Part shown: piece by piece, positions 44,565-53,102 of the stretch | Position numbering within the stretch: the stretch's first letter is position 1 | Layout of the letters: every line of letters begins with the position of its first letter | Assembly: GCA_002307135.1 (NCBI GenBank) | Contig: DBTQ01000012.1 | Coordinates: 1-64,000 of the forward strand | Origin: Bacteroidetes bacterium UBA1312 | Lineage (GTDB): Bacteria; Bacteroidota; Bacteroidia; Chitinophagales; Chitinophagaceae | Direction of reading: 5' to 3' | Length of the DNA: 64,000 bases | The notes under the pieces: model-generated | What the model saw: the letters and a program-made list of their open reading frames with translations, nothing else | What the model was told of the DNA's origin: nothing | The model's database searches: none | Position numbers and translations under genes: made by a program

Positions 44565-45719
44565 ATGGCTCATCAAAATCATAAAATCGGAACACGTCTC
44601 ATACATGCCGGCGTATCACCCGACCCAACTACAGGTGCTATTATGACACCTATTTACCAAACATCTACTTATGTACAAGCAGCACCTGGCGATCACAAGG
44701 GCTATGAATATGCACGTACCCAAAACCCTACACGTGCTGCATTGCAGGATGCGCTGGCTAATATTGAAAATGGAAAATTTGGTCTTTGTTTTGGTAGTGG
44801 CATGGCAGCTACTGATGCAGTTGCAAAATTATTACAGCCCGGCGACGAAGTCATTGTTTCTAACGATTTGTATGGCGGCACTTATAGGATTTTCACCAAA
44901 GTATTTGCCAATTATGGAATCAAATTTCATTTCATCAATATGCAAGATGCTAGTAACATCGCAAATTATGTAAATGAAAATACGAAAATGATATGGGTAG
45001 AAACACCTACAAACCCATTGTTGAATATTATTGATATAGAAGCGGCAGGTAAAATAAGTAAAGCAAATAATCTACTGCTTGTAGTGGATAACACTTTTGC
45101 TTCGCCTTATTTGCAAAATCCGTTAGATTGGGGTGCTGACATAGTATTGCATTCTGCTACCAAATATCTGGGGGGACATTCTGATGTAGTACATGGCGCA
45201 TTGATTGTGAAAGATGCAGCACTCGAAGAGCGTTTGCGTTTTATACAAAATAGTTGTGGTGCTGTGCCCGGCCCTCAGGACTGTTTCTTGGTATTGCGTG
45301 GTATCAAAACGCTGCACGTACGTATGCAGCGCCATTGCGAAAATGGTAAAAAGATAGCTGAATACTTACGCGCACATCCTAAAGTAGCTAAAGTATTGTG
45401 GTGTGGTTTTGAAGACCATCCCAATCATGCTATTGCCAAAAAACAAATGCGTGATTTTGGTGGTATGATTTCCTTCATATTGAAAGATGACAATATTGAA
45501 GCGGCATTGGAAGTGTTGAAAAAAACACAGCTGTTTTCTTTGGCAGAATCACTTGGTGGCGTAGAATCCTTGATTGGACACCCTGCTACTATGACACATG
45601 CTTCCATACCCCAGGAAGACCGTATTGCACGCGGGCTCAGCGATTCATTGATTCGCTTGAGTGTGGGTATCGAAGATGTAGAAGATTTAATCGACGATTT
45701 GAAACAGGCGATTGGATAA
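44565..45719 (+). CDS. Cystathionine gamma-synthase/gamma-lyase family PLP enzyme
   Basis: 384 residues, full length for the Cys/Met metabolism PLP family. PLP Lys200 in SATKYLGGHSD, YARTQNPTR (49-57), GSGMAA and SLGGVESLIGHPATMTHAS near the C-terminus. The family includes MetB, MetC and cystathionine gamma-lyase, which cannot be told apart safely from sequence. The residue set is closest to the MetB/gamma-lyase branch. Single gene with its own promoter and terminator. Confidence 0.88.
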   Translation: MAHQNHKIGTRLIHAGVSPDPTTGAIMTPIYQTSTYVQAAPGDHKGYEYARTQNPTRAALQDALANIENGKFGLCFGSGMAATDAVAKLLQPGDEVIVSNDLYGGTYRIFTKVFANYGIKFHFINMQDASNIANYVNENTKMIWVETPTNPLLNIIDIEAAGKISKANNLLLVVDNTFASPYLQNPLDWGADIVLHSATKYLGGHSDVVHGALIVKDAALEERLRFIQNSCGAVPGPQDCFLVLRGIKTLHVRMQRHCENGKKIAEYLRAHPKVAKVLWCGFEDHPNHAIAKKQMRDFGGMISFILKDDNIEAALEVLKKTQLFSLAESLGGVESLIGHPATMTHASIPQEDRIARGLSDSLIRLSVGIEDVEDLIDDLKQAIG

Positions 45720-45742
45720 TAATTGAAAGCACTTTTCATATA

Positions 45743-45781
45743 AACAAAACTGGCGACATCTTAGATGCCGCCAGTTTTGTT
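45743..45781. terminator. Bidirectional terminator after metB-like gene
   Basis: Thirteen-bp perfect stem AACAAAACTGGCG (45743-45755) / CGCCAGTTTTGTT (45769-45781), 13-nt loop; between convergent genes. Confidence 0.9.
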
Positions 45782-45796
45782 ATTTTAGATTGCCTA

Positions 45797-47368
45797 TTAT
45801 TTTTTCTCTAATTCAGCGATTCTTTTTTCCAGTTTTTCAATCAATGCTTGTTGCTCCTGTACAGCTTTCACAAGCGGCATTACAAAATCGGAATAACGTA
45901 CAGAATAAAGATCTGCTTCACTTTTGGGTACATCCACACCACTAAAATCGTAGCCGGATACCTTTGCAGCGTCGGCTACTTCTTGTGCTATAAAACCTGT
46001 TTGCGTTATTTTTTCGATGTCATATTTTTCCGCCCATTGTGCGGTATCGACTTTCCCTTTAGCGGCAAGCATCTGGTATTGCTTGTGTGCATCTATGTGA
46101 TAAGTAACTGGGCGAAGTCTTTTGATAAAATCCAGTCCTGGTACATTTTCTTGTATGTCTTTTTTGATGCGTTTATCGGAGTAGGTGCTCCAGGCTACCT
46201 GCCCGCCTATCCATGTCATAGAAGTATTGCCTATTTCGGCGCGATTGGATGCCATTGCTGATCCGCCACTACCGGAGCCAACGCAGATAGTGTTATTAAA
46301 GGATATGGTCATACCCGCGCTAGCACCAATGGCAGTATTAGAGTTACCTGATGTATTGCCATTAAGAGCATAGGATCCTATAGCCACATTGGATGAGCCG
46401 GTATTATACATCAATGTAGAAGTTCCTATACCCACGTTATTGGTACCGCCATCGCTAAATTTAAACGAGGCATATCCCATACCGATATTATAGCCTCCTG
46501 TAGTGTTAGACATAAGGACACCTTCCCCGATGCCGATATTATCATCACCGCTTGTATGCTGCCGAAGCACGCTTTCACCAATGGCAATATTTGTGCTACC
46601 TGTGCTACTCCGCTCTAGACAATTTATTCCGATGGCCACATTATACACACCACTAGTAGCAGAATCAAGTACCATATACCCCATGGCTGTATTGTAATTT
46701 CCAAGAGTCGTGGAAGATATGGAAGACAAGGCTCTGTAACCGAATGCCGTGTTACCTCCTAATCCTGTGCTTGAAGGTTTGAGGCTGTTTTGACCAAACG
46801 AGGTATTGGTACTTCCGATGTGGCCGGCAAAAACATTGTTTCTTTTAAAAACGAGGTCATTGCTATCTGTAGTGCCAATAAATTTACTGTCGCGGTTTGT
46901 ACCAGCATTGCCTTTCAATCGCCATGTATTGATTACAGTATCGCTTAGTGCGCTACCACTCGTTTTAGCATACAATGCATAAGGCACACTTAATAATTGA
47001 GTTGTACTGCTGATGCTATAGCTCGAACCACCTGTTGGGTCGGTTTCTGTTTTAATAAAATAAGGCCCTGTCGACCAATCAATAGTAGCCATTGTGCCTG
47101 ATACAACTGTACCACCACCAATGGCAGCAGTAGCCACACCATTGCTATTGGTAGTAACTGTTTGTGTTTCTACGTAAACTGCAGTACCGCTAACAGAACT
47201 TTGCAACAGACTAAATTTAATACCTACAGGTGCACTTTTTATAAGCGCACCGCTTGCATCACGGATTACAGCTTGGTAGCTCATTTTATCAGGAGCTTGT
47301 GCCCATATTGTTTGGCTGCAAAACAATGCAACGAGTAAAAGAATTGAGAATAAAAATGATTTTTTCAT
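45797..47368 (-). CDS. Fibre-like surface protein with S74 intramolecular chaperone domain (module 1, large gene)
   Basis: 523 residues. Signal peptide 1-23 (ends IWAQ). An N-terminal domain (about 25-135: MSYQAVIRDASGALI ... SVPYALYAKTSG) is shared with the large gene of module 2. Then come tandem 23-27-residue repeats of the NTAIGYxAL / NVAIGxxxL type (about 190-370), as in trimeric adhesin heads. The C-terminal S74 domain starts at Ser397 in YSDKRIKKDI, the expected self-cleavage point, and ends in a coiled coil (EQQALIEKLEKRIAELEKK). S74 domains trimerise phage tail spikes and then cut themselves off. No T9SS domain of its own; the small T9SS gene lies 10 bp upstream. Confidence 0.87.
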   Translation of the reverse strand: MKKSFLFSILLLVALFCSQTIWAQAPDKMSYQAVIRDASGALIKSAPVGIKFSLLQSSVSGTAVYVETQTVTTNSNGVATAAIGGGTVVSGTMATIDWSTGPYFIKTETDPTGGSSYSISSTTQLLSVPYALYAKTSGSALSDTVINTWRLKGNAGTNRDSKFIGTTDSNDLVFKRNNVFAGHIGSTNTSFGQNSLKPSSTGLGGNTAFGYRALSSISSTTLGNYNTAMGYMVLDSATSGVYNVAIGINCLERSSTGSTNIAIGESVLRQHTSGDDNIGIGEGVLMSNTTGGYNIGMGYASFKFSDGGTNNVGIGTSTLMYNTGSSNVAIGSYALNGNTSGNSNTAIGASAGMTISFNNTICVGSGSGGSAMASNRAEIGNTSMTWIGGQVAWSTYSDKRIKKDIQENVPGLDFIKRLRPVTYHIDAHKQYQMLAAKGKVDTAQWAEKYDIEKITQTGFIAQEVADAAKVSGYDFSGVDVPKSEADLYSVRYSDFVMPLVKAVQEQQALIEKLEKRIAELEKK

Positions 47369-47378
47369 GTAAGGTGAT

Positions 47379-47864
47379 TTAATTCTTTTTAATAATTTTA
47401 AAAGTTTGAACAGTTTTGTTTGGATCTTTTACCAACAACATATAAGTAGCTACAGGTAAGGCCGCCATTTGGATATTTGTTTTTGAGTCCGTTATTTTTT
47501 GTGTTTCGAGCAAACGCCCTGTCGCATCATAAAGAAAATAGCTTAGGGCTTCCGCATGAAAGTTGTCTATACTTAATACGACGAAAGAGCTTGCAGGGTT
47601 TGGGTAAACGCCCATAGATAAACTAATCTCAGGCACTGCACTAATGCCCAATGTATAAATCTCGAAAGGTTGTTGTACACCTTCATCGACACTGCCATTG
47701 GAGCCGGTAGTATTGGAATTGGCCAATTGGCCTATGGTATAGCTGACACTGCCGCTACTGCTGCTGGCGTTGCCGCCTGCTGTATTTACAGATTCCTGTG
47801 CACGGGCGTGGAAGGCTGTACACATAGAAATGACAGTGAAAATTTTAATTAAATTGATCTTCAT
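47379..47864 (-). CDS. Small T9SS-sorted protein (module 1, small gene)
   Basis: 161 residues. Signal peptide of about 22 residues (ends ARAQ). A central Ser/Gly-rich part (ASSSSGSVSYTIGQLANSN ... VDEGVQQPFEI) matches the small gene of module 2, then a T9SS type A sorting domain from about 90 (VYPNPASSFVVLSI ... QTFKIIKKN). Nearly nothing remains between signal and sorting domain except the SYTIGQ/VxQGxQQ motif, so it may be a carrier or anchor for the large protein encoded 10 bp downstream. Confidence 0.8.
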   Translation of the reverse strand: MKINLIKIFTVISMCTAFHARAQESVNTAGGNASSSSGSVSYTIGQLANSNTTGSNGSVDEGVQQPFEIYTLGISAVPEISLSMGVYPNPASSFVVLSIDNFHAEALSYFLYDATGRLLETQKITDSKTNIQMAALPVATYMLLVKDPNKTVQTFKIIKKN

Positions 47865-47899
47865 GGATTTGCTTTTACAGAATATAGCAACGATGCTCG

Positions 47900-47929
47900 C
47901 AAAAATAGGACATTATAATTTTTGACCAA
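47900..47929 (-). promoter_or_regulatory. Promoter of surface module 1
   Basis: Minus strand: TTG (47929-47927), 19 bp, TATTTTTG (47907-47900). 35-nt gap to ATG 47864. Confidence 0.65.
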
Positions 47930-48028
47930 TAAAAAATGTTCATTTATTAATTTATACAAGCCCATGTTCTTTTAAACAGCTACTCTAAATATTATGATGG
48001 ATATTTACAAGTCTTAAAATGGACAGCA

Positions 48029-48790
48029 ATGAAATTTGTACTCTTAGCTATTATCATAGCATTAGTTGTTTACCTCTTAAAAAGGAGACCCCAAAAATCG
48101 ACGGCTTTAGTTGATACGAAATCCATGCATGAACTGTTGCAGCAGCATGTCAATTTTTATCAAAGGCTCAATTCTGATGAGCAGTTGTTGTTTAGAAATA
48201 GAGTACAGCATTTTTTGGACACAACAACCATTACTGCTGTAGGTAATTTTTCGCTTACCGAACTGGATCAATTATTTGTAGCGTCCAGTGCTATTATTCC
48301 CATCTTCTCTTTCCCCGATTGGGCTTATAATAACCTCAATGAAGTATTGCTATATGCTGAAATGTTTACCAAAGACTTTGACCCTAAAGAAAGAGATAAA
48401 AACGTTATGGGTATGGTCGGATCGGGTGCAATGAATAGAATGATGATACTCTCGCTGCCTGCACTCCGGGCTGGTTTTGAACAGGATGGATCTGGTAATA
48501 CGGGTATTCACGAATTTGTACATCTGTTGGATAAAGCAGATGGTGCCACTGATGGGGTGCCTGAATATATGTTGCCCAAAGACCTGATAGCGCCCTGGAT
48601 AAAATATGCGCATGAAGCGATACATGAAATAAAAACGAACCACTCCGAAATCAATCCTTATGCAGCCACCAATGATGCAGAATTTTTTGCAGTTATATCC
48701 GAATACTTTTTTCAGAAGCCACATCTTTTGCAAGAGCATCATCCTGAATTATTCAATATTTTGGAACAAGTTTATAAACCTATAGTTTAA
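48029..48790 (+). CDS. mtfA: M90 family zinc peptidase, MtfA-like
   Basis: 253 residues. One N-terminal membrane helix (1-17), then the M90 domain: zinc motif H161-E162-F-V-H165 in GIHEFVHLLDKADG and a downstream Glu in NDAEFFAVISEYFF. In E. coli MtfA is a cytosolic peptidase that binds the Mlc repressor; here the membrane anchor suggests a different setting, and no Mlc-like gene is nearby. It separates the two surface modules and is transcribed opposite to them. Confidence 0.85.
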   Translation: MKFVLLAIIIALVVYLLKRRPQKSTALVDTKSMHELLQQHVNFYQRLNSDEQLLFRNRVQHFLDTTTITAVGNFSLTELDQLFVASSAIIPIFSFPDWAYNNLNEVLLYAEMFTKDFDPKERDKNVMGMVGSGAMNRMMILSLPALRAGFEQDGSGNTGIHEFVHLLDKADGATDGVPEYMLPKDLIAPWIKYAHEAIHEIKTNHSEINPYAATNDAEFFAVISEYFFQKPHLLQEHHPELFNILEQVYKPIV

Positions 48791-48850
48791 TTCAACTGCA
48801 AAATATAAATGCACAATAATTACCTAGAAATGTTGCTGTATTGAAGACAA

Positions 48851-48885
48851 AAAAACTCCGAAACAATTACTGTTTCGGAGTTTTT
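48851..48885. terminator. Bidirectional terminator between mtfA and module 2
   Basis: Fifteen-bp perfect stem AAAAACTCCGAAACA (48851-48865) / TGTTTCGGAGTTTTT (48871-48885), 5-nt loop. Confidence 0.92.
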
Positions 48886-48904
48886 CTATCTAAACTAAAG
48901 GACG

Positions 48905-50497
48905 TTAGTTTTTGCTATTGTCTGCATTGCCTTTAAGAGGATATGTAAAGTTCATTTCAGGGCCTTTTCCATAAGCTTCAGGCACCAAGTAGAATCCCTT
49001 TTCGTTGGCTGGTTTTTCAACTTCGTTTTCTATTCTATAATAGTTGGCTGCAGCGTCTTGACGAACACCGGCTACTTGCCAGCTTACCTTTACATTGGGC
49101 TTGTCTGTTTTGATTTTAAAAGTTGTACCACTTATTTCTTCCGAAATAATAGCTTGTGCAAATGTGCCAATACAAGTCAATTGGTATTTAAAATCTTTAT
49201 TTAGTGCCGCGAAATAGCTAGGCAAAGTAATGGTTGCATCACCTGTAGCAGAAGTAGTAACATTGCCATTGTAGATGTTCATCATATCATTACTTTCCAC
49301 TGAAGAGTGGTACAAGTACTTGTTAGTAGGGTCTAGCGGGTGATCTATTTTGAAGGCTTTAATACTTGAGCTTGCTGAAGTTGCATAGATTTTATTATTG
49401 AAATAAGCGGCGTAATTACTGGCTCCAGTTACGCAAGAACCATATACACCATAGTTCGCACTTGTTCCATTTGTAGCAGTTCCATATACACCATAGTTAG
49501 TGGCACCAGCAGCAGATGCATCACCATAAACACCATAAGCCCCACCGGAATAAGAAGAAGCACTATCAACTAGTCCATATACGCCAATAGCGTTTACACG
49601 AGATATAGTCCCTTTATTGCGACCAAAAATACCTCGCCATCCTCCTTCTGCATAGATACCCGAAGCACTTGAACCACTTGATGCTCCCGTAACCATTAAT
49701 GTACCTTGGTATAATGGTACTGTGCCATATGTTCCTAAACCATTTATATGAGTAAGAAACATTGAAGAAGGGGTAGTTGTACCAATGCCAACCTGACCAT
49801 TATTTTTTACGGTAAGTTTTGGAACAGCAGCCGTTACTATATTAACATCTTTGCCAGCACCTGAAGTACCAAAATCCATACTCAAGGTGTCATTATAGTT
49901 ACCCATATATCCCATATAGGTGCCTCTGTTATAAAAGCCTTGCCAAGCACCGTAGGCTCCTGATGGTACAAATTGCAAAGCAGAGATTTGATTTGTACCA
50001 CTCACTGTAAGCGGGGATATTGGTGTAGTCGTGCCAATACCAACATTACCGGGATTATTATTATAGATATTTGTTCCCGATTTTGTCCAAGGTGAACCAC
50101 CTGCGTTTGCTGCATATAGTGCGTAAGGTACGCTCACCATTTGTTGGCTGCCAATACTGGTATAGCCCGATCCTGTGTTCAATTCTACTTCAAGAAATCG
50201 GACACCTGTTGTCCAATCAATAGCTGCCATAGTACCAGTTACCGGTGTTCCACTGCCAATGGAGGTGTTCAAAATACCTTGTGCTGTAGTAGTAGCAGTA
50301 TTTGTTTCCTGATACAGCGTAGCACCCGTTGCAGTAGCATCATGGATGGTAAATCTAACCTGTACCAAAGTAGATGCTAACGCAGCACCCGAACTGTTGC
50401 GCACAGCTGCTTGGTAGTTAATAGAATTTGGGGCTTGTGCCGATACTGCTCCTGCCAGTAGCATTGCAGCGAACATAGAGAATATTAACTTTTTCAT
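48905..50497 (-). CDS. Fibre-like surface protein (module 2, large gene)
   Basis: 530 residues. Signal peptide 1-20 (ends VSAQ). N-terminal domain (about 22-130: NSINYQAAVRNSSGAAL ... QMVSVPYALYAAN) is homologous to that of the module 1 large protein. The middle contains NPGNVGIGTTTP and VGIGTTTPSS motifs found in tail-fibre-like proteins, then Ala/Gly/Tyr repeats of the GVYGSxxGASNYAAYF type (about 300-380). The C-terminal 120 residues (YLYHSSVESNDMMNIYNG ... ITLPSYFAALNKDFKYQL) form a separate domain that I do not recognise; there is no S74 or T9SS domain. Encoded after the small T9SS gene. Confidence 0.83.
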   Translation of the reverse strand: MKKLIFSMFAAMLLAGAVSAQAPNSINYQAAVRNSSGAALASTLVQVRFTIHDATATGATLYQETNTATTTAQGILNTSIGSGTPVTGTMAAIDWTTGVRFLEVELNTGSGYTSIGSQQMVSVPYALYAANAGGSPWTKSGTNIYNNNPGNVGIGTTTPISPLTVSGTNQISALQFVPSGAYGAWQGFYNRGTYMGYMGNYNDTLSMDFGTSGAGKDVNIVTAAVPKLTVKNNGQVGIGTTTPSSMFLTHINGLGTYGTVPLYQGTLMVTGASSGSSASGIYAEGGWRGIFGRNKGTISRVNAIGVYGLVDSASSYSGGAYGVYGDASAAGATNYGVYGTATNGTSANYGVYGSCVTGASNYAAYFNNKIYATSASSSIKAFKIDHPLDPTNKYLYHSSVESNDMMNIYNGNVTTSATGDATITLPSYFAALNKDFKYQLTCIGTFAQAIISEEISGTTFKIKTDKPNVKVSWQVAGVRQDAAANYYRIENEVEKPANEKGFYLVPEAYGKGPEMNFTYPLKGNADNSKN

Positions 50498-50555
50498 ATT
50501 TAAATTGGTTTTTGATTTTTCTTAGAAAAAAAAGTGTTTTTGGAATAAGTAAGAA

Positions 50556-51053
50556 TTACTGTTTTACGAAGCGAATGCTTTGTAATAAGCCATTTTTATC
50601 GTCATACAGATTGACGAAATAAACGCCAGTGGCAAAAGCTTGTATCGGGATCGTTCTTTTGTACGTTTGAGCGATTTCCTCTGCTTGTTGGTCGGCCAAC
50701 AATATTTGACCGGCCACATTGCTCACCGAAACTTTTAGTGCAAAAGATGCTGCGGCATTTATGCTCAGCGTTACTTGATCTTGAGCAGGGTTGGGGTAAA
50801 GGGAATAATTCACCAATACACTTTGCTCTTTTATAGCGGTTGTGTTTGCAGGGTTCTGTTGAAAGCCTTGAGACACCGTAAAACTACCGGCAGTACCTGT
50901 AATGGTAGCAGCTTCGCCAACAGTATAATCTACCTGCATACTCGCACCACTATAACTACTTCCTGATGCGCCTAAAACCTGTCGTTCCAAACTTTGGGCA
51001 TTTACGTCAACTGACAGAATGAGTGCCAGTATTAGTAGGATTTTTTGCTTCAT
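50556..51053 (-). CDS. Small T9SS-sorted protein (module 2, small gene)
   Basis: 165 residues from ATG 51053; a longer frame from 51113 would bury the signal peptide. Signal peptide 1-20 (MKQKILLILALILSVDVNAQ). Central part SYSGASMQVDYTVGEAATITG ... FTVSQGFQQNP parallels the module 1 small protein, followed by a T9SS type A domain from about 85 (YPNPAQDQVTLSI ... SIRFVKQ). Lies 58 bp upstream of the large gene. Confidence 0.8.
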   Translation of the reverse strand: MKQKILLILALILSVDVNAQSLERQVLGASGSSYSGASMQVDYTVGEAATITGTAGSFTVSQGFQQNPANTTAIKEQSVLVNYSLYPNPAQDQVTLSINAAASFALKVSVSNVAGQILLADQQAEEIAQTYKRTIPIQAFATGVYFVNLYDDKNGLLQSIRFVKQ

Positions 51054-51110
51054 ATTATTTGATGTTTTAAAAAGTGAACAATAAATGGTCAATTGATTTA
51101 AACGATAACA

Positions 51111-51118
51111 CAAAATTA
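51111..51118 (-). promoter_or_regulatory. Candidate -7 element for surface module 2
   Basis: TAATTTTG on the minus strand, 57 bp before ATG 51053; no clear -33 box. Confidence 0.35.
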
Positions 51119-51230
51119 GAAAGCTGATTTTTCCTGATTAATAGGAAAAACACCCATTTTTATAGGACTTTCCCCCCTATTTTATTTTTGAAACCATTTA
51201 AAAAGCTCTTTTAAAACAATACATATCAAT

Positions 51231-51238
51231 TACCTTTG
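51231..51238 (+). promoter_or_regulatory. -7 promoter element of gltX
   Basis: TACCTTTG, 8 bp before ATG 51247; predicts a leader of only a few bases. No clear -33 box. Confidence 0.5.
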
Positions 51239-51246
51239 CGCAGCTT

Positions 51247-52770
51247 ATGGATACCAAAAAAGTAAGAGTTCGTTTTGCACCCAGCCCTACTGGCGGTTTA
51301 CACCTTGGTGGTGTACGTACTGTATTATACAATTATCTTTTTGCAAAAAAACATGGAGGTGAATTTGTACTGCGTATAGAAGATACGGATCAGAGCCGTT
51401 TTGTTGAAGGTGCTGAAGAGTATATTATGAAGTGTCTGGAATGGTGCGGCATTGAGCCTGATGAAAGCCCGCTCAAAGGCGGGCCATTTGCACCTTATAG
51501 ACAAAGTGAGCGTAAAGCCAATTATGCACAATATGCGCAACAACTCATCAATGATGGGAAGGCTTATTACGCCTTCGATACCCCTGAAGAGCTGGAAGTA
51601 ATGCGCGAAAAATATAAAATGGAAGGGCATAGTGCTCAATACGATAATCGTACAAGAGCATTCATGCGCAACTCACTCACACTTACTGCTGATGAAGTCA
51701 ATACATTATTGGCTGCCAACACACCTTATGTCATTCGTATAAAAATGCCTGTTGGAGAAACACTTTTGTTTACGGACATGATACGTGGAGCTGTAAGCTT
51801 TGATACCAGCCTTGTCGATGATAAAGTATTATTGAAGGCAGATGGAATGCCTACTTATCATCTGGCTGTGGTAGTAGATGATTATCTAATGAAAATCACA
51901 CACGCCTTCCGAGGCGAAGAATGGTTACCAAGTGCACCTGTTCATTTGTTGCTCTGGCGTTACCTGGGCTGGGAAAATGACATGCCGGAATGGGCTCATT
52001 TGCCACTCATACTTAAACCTGATGGAAATGGAAAGCTCAGTAAACGCGATGGAGACCGTTTAGGTTTTCCTGTTTTTGCTATGGATTGGATCGATCCGCG
52101 TACCAATGAGCAAACAACAGGTTTCCGCGAAAGAGGATTTTTACCGGAAGCATTTGTAAACATGTTGGCATTACTCGGCTGGAATCCCGGAGTGGAGCAG
52201 GAGCTATTTTCTATGGAAGAAATGGCAGCACTCTTTTCTATGGATCGAGTACACAAAGGCGGAGCCAAATTTGATTATGAAAAAGCCAAATGGTTCAATC
52301 ATCAATATATTCAAAAGACAGATAACGTACAACTGGCCGAATTGATAAAACCTCAATTGGCTGATAAAAATATAATTGCAACCGATCAAAAATTGATTCA
52401 AGTAATTGCATTGGTAAAAGAACGCTGTCACTTATTGAATGAGTTCTGGGAGCAATCCTATTTCTTTTTTGTTACACCTCAAACTATAGATACCGCTGCT
52501 ATTCAGGCTAAATGGAGTGACACGGCAAAATCTTTTTTTCAGTCGTTGCAAACGAATTTTATCGCATCGGCTGATTGGTCACACGATAATATTGAAACGA
52601 TATTCAACAATACTATAATAGATGCCGGTATTAAAAAAGGAGAAGCAATGTTGCCTTTTCGTATAATGTTGGTAGGTGGTAAGTTTGGACCAGGTGTTTT
52701 TGCTATAGCTGAGTTGATTGGGAAAGAAGAAACGATTAAAAGATTACAAAATGCGTTGGCATCTTTATAA
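51247..52770 (+). CDS. gltX: Glutamyl-tRNA synthetase
   Basis: 507 residues, class I synthetase. HIGH-type motif in FAPSPTGGLHLGGVRT (about 10-25), KMSKS-type motif KLSKRDG near 265, and LRIEDTDQSRF between them. A helical anticodon-binding domain fills the C-terminal third. Charges tRNA-Glu; it has no zinc-binding Cys set visible in the N-terminal region. First of three plus-strand housekeeping genes with purS and rsmI. Confidence 0.95.
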   Translation: MDTKKVRVRFAPSPTGGLHLGGVRTVLYNYLFAKKHGGEFVLRIEDTDQSRFVEGAEEYIMKCLEWCGIEPDESPLKGGPFAPYRQSERKANYAQYAQQLINDGKAYYAFDTPEELEVMREKYKMEGHSAQYDNRTRAFMRNSLTLTADEVNTLLAANTPYVIRIKMPVGETLLFTDMIRGAVSFDTSLVDDKVLLKADGMPTYHLAVVVDDYLMKITHAFRGEEWLPSAPVHLLLWRYLGWENDMPEWAHLPLILKPDGNGKLSKRDGDRLGFPVFAMDWIDPRTNEQTTGFRERGFLPEAFVNMLALLGWNPGVEQELFSMEEMAALFSMDRVHKGGAKFDYEKAKWFNHQYIQKTDNVQLAELIKPQLADKNIIATDQKLIQVIALVKERCHLLNEFWEQSYFFFVTPQTIDTAAIQAKWSDTAKSFFQSLQTNFIASADWSHDNIETIFNNTIIDAGIKKGEAMLPFRIMLVGGKFGPGVFAIAELIGKEETIKRLQNALASL

Positions 52771-52791
52771 AAATATCAGGACTTATCAACG

Positions 52792-52799
52792 TACTTTTG
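52792..52799 (+). promoter_or_regulatory. -7 promoter element of purS
   Basis: TACTTTTG, 37 bp before ATG 52837, indicating that purS can be transcribed separately from gltX. Confidence 0.45.
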
Positions 52800-52836
52800 C
52801 CAACGAAAATTAATAAACATTCAAAAACAGATACCA

Positions 52837-53088
52837 ATGCAGTACACCGCACATATCAACATTATGCCTTTAAAAGAATTGCTTGACCCACAAGGCAAAG
52901 CTGTAAATAACAGTTTACATAACCTTGGTTTGAGCCAAATTCAAAACGTACGAGTTGGTAAGCACATTACATTGATGGTAGAAGCAAAAGATAAAGCAGC
53001 AGCAGAATTGCTGGTAAATGATGCCTGTAAAAAATTATTGGCCAATCAAGTAATGGAAGCTTTCGATATTACTATTAGCGAAGCATAA
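52837..53088 (+). CDS. purS: Phosphoribosylformylglycinamidine synthase subunit PurS
   Basis: 83 residues, the full PurS length. Family pattern: YTAHINIMPLKELLDPQGKAV, then LGLSQIQNVRVGKHITLMVEA and the C-terminal KLLANQVMEAFDI. PurS dimers bridge PurL and PurQ in the fourth step of purine synthesis. purL and purQ are not next to it, so the complex is encoded in separate loci. Confidence 0.88.
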   Translation: MQYTAHINIMPLKELLDPQGKAVNNSLHNLGLSQIQNVRVGKHITLMVEAKDKAAAELLVNDACKKLLANQVMEAFDITISEA

Positions 53089-53102
53089 TTCATACTATCG
53101 AC

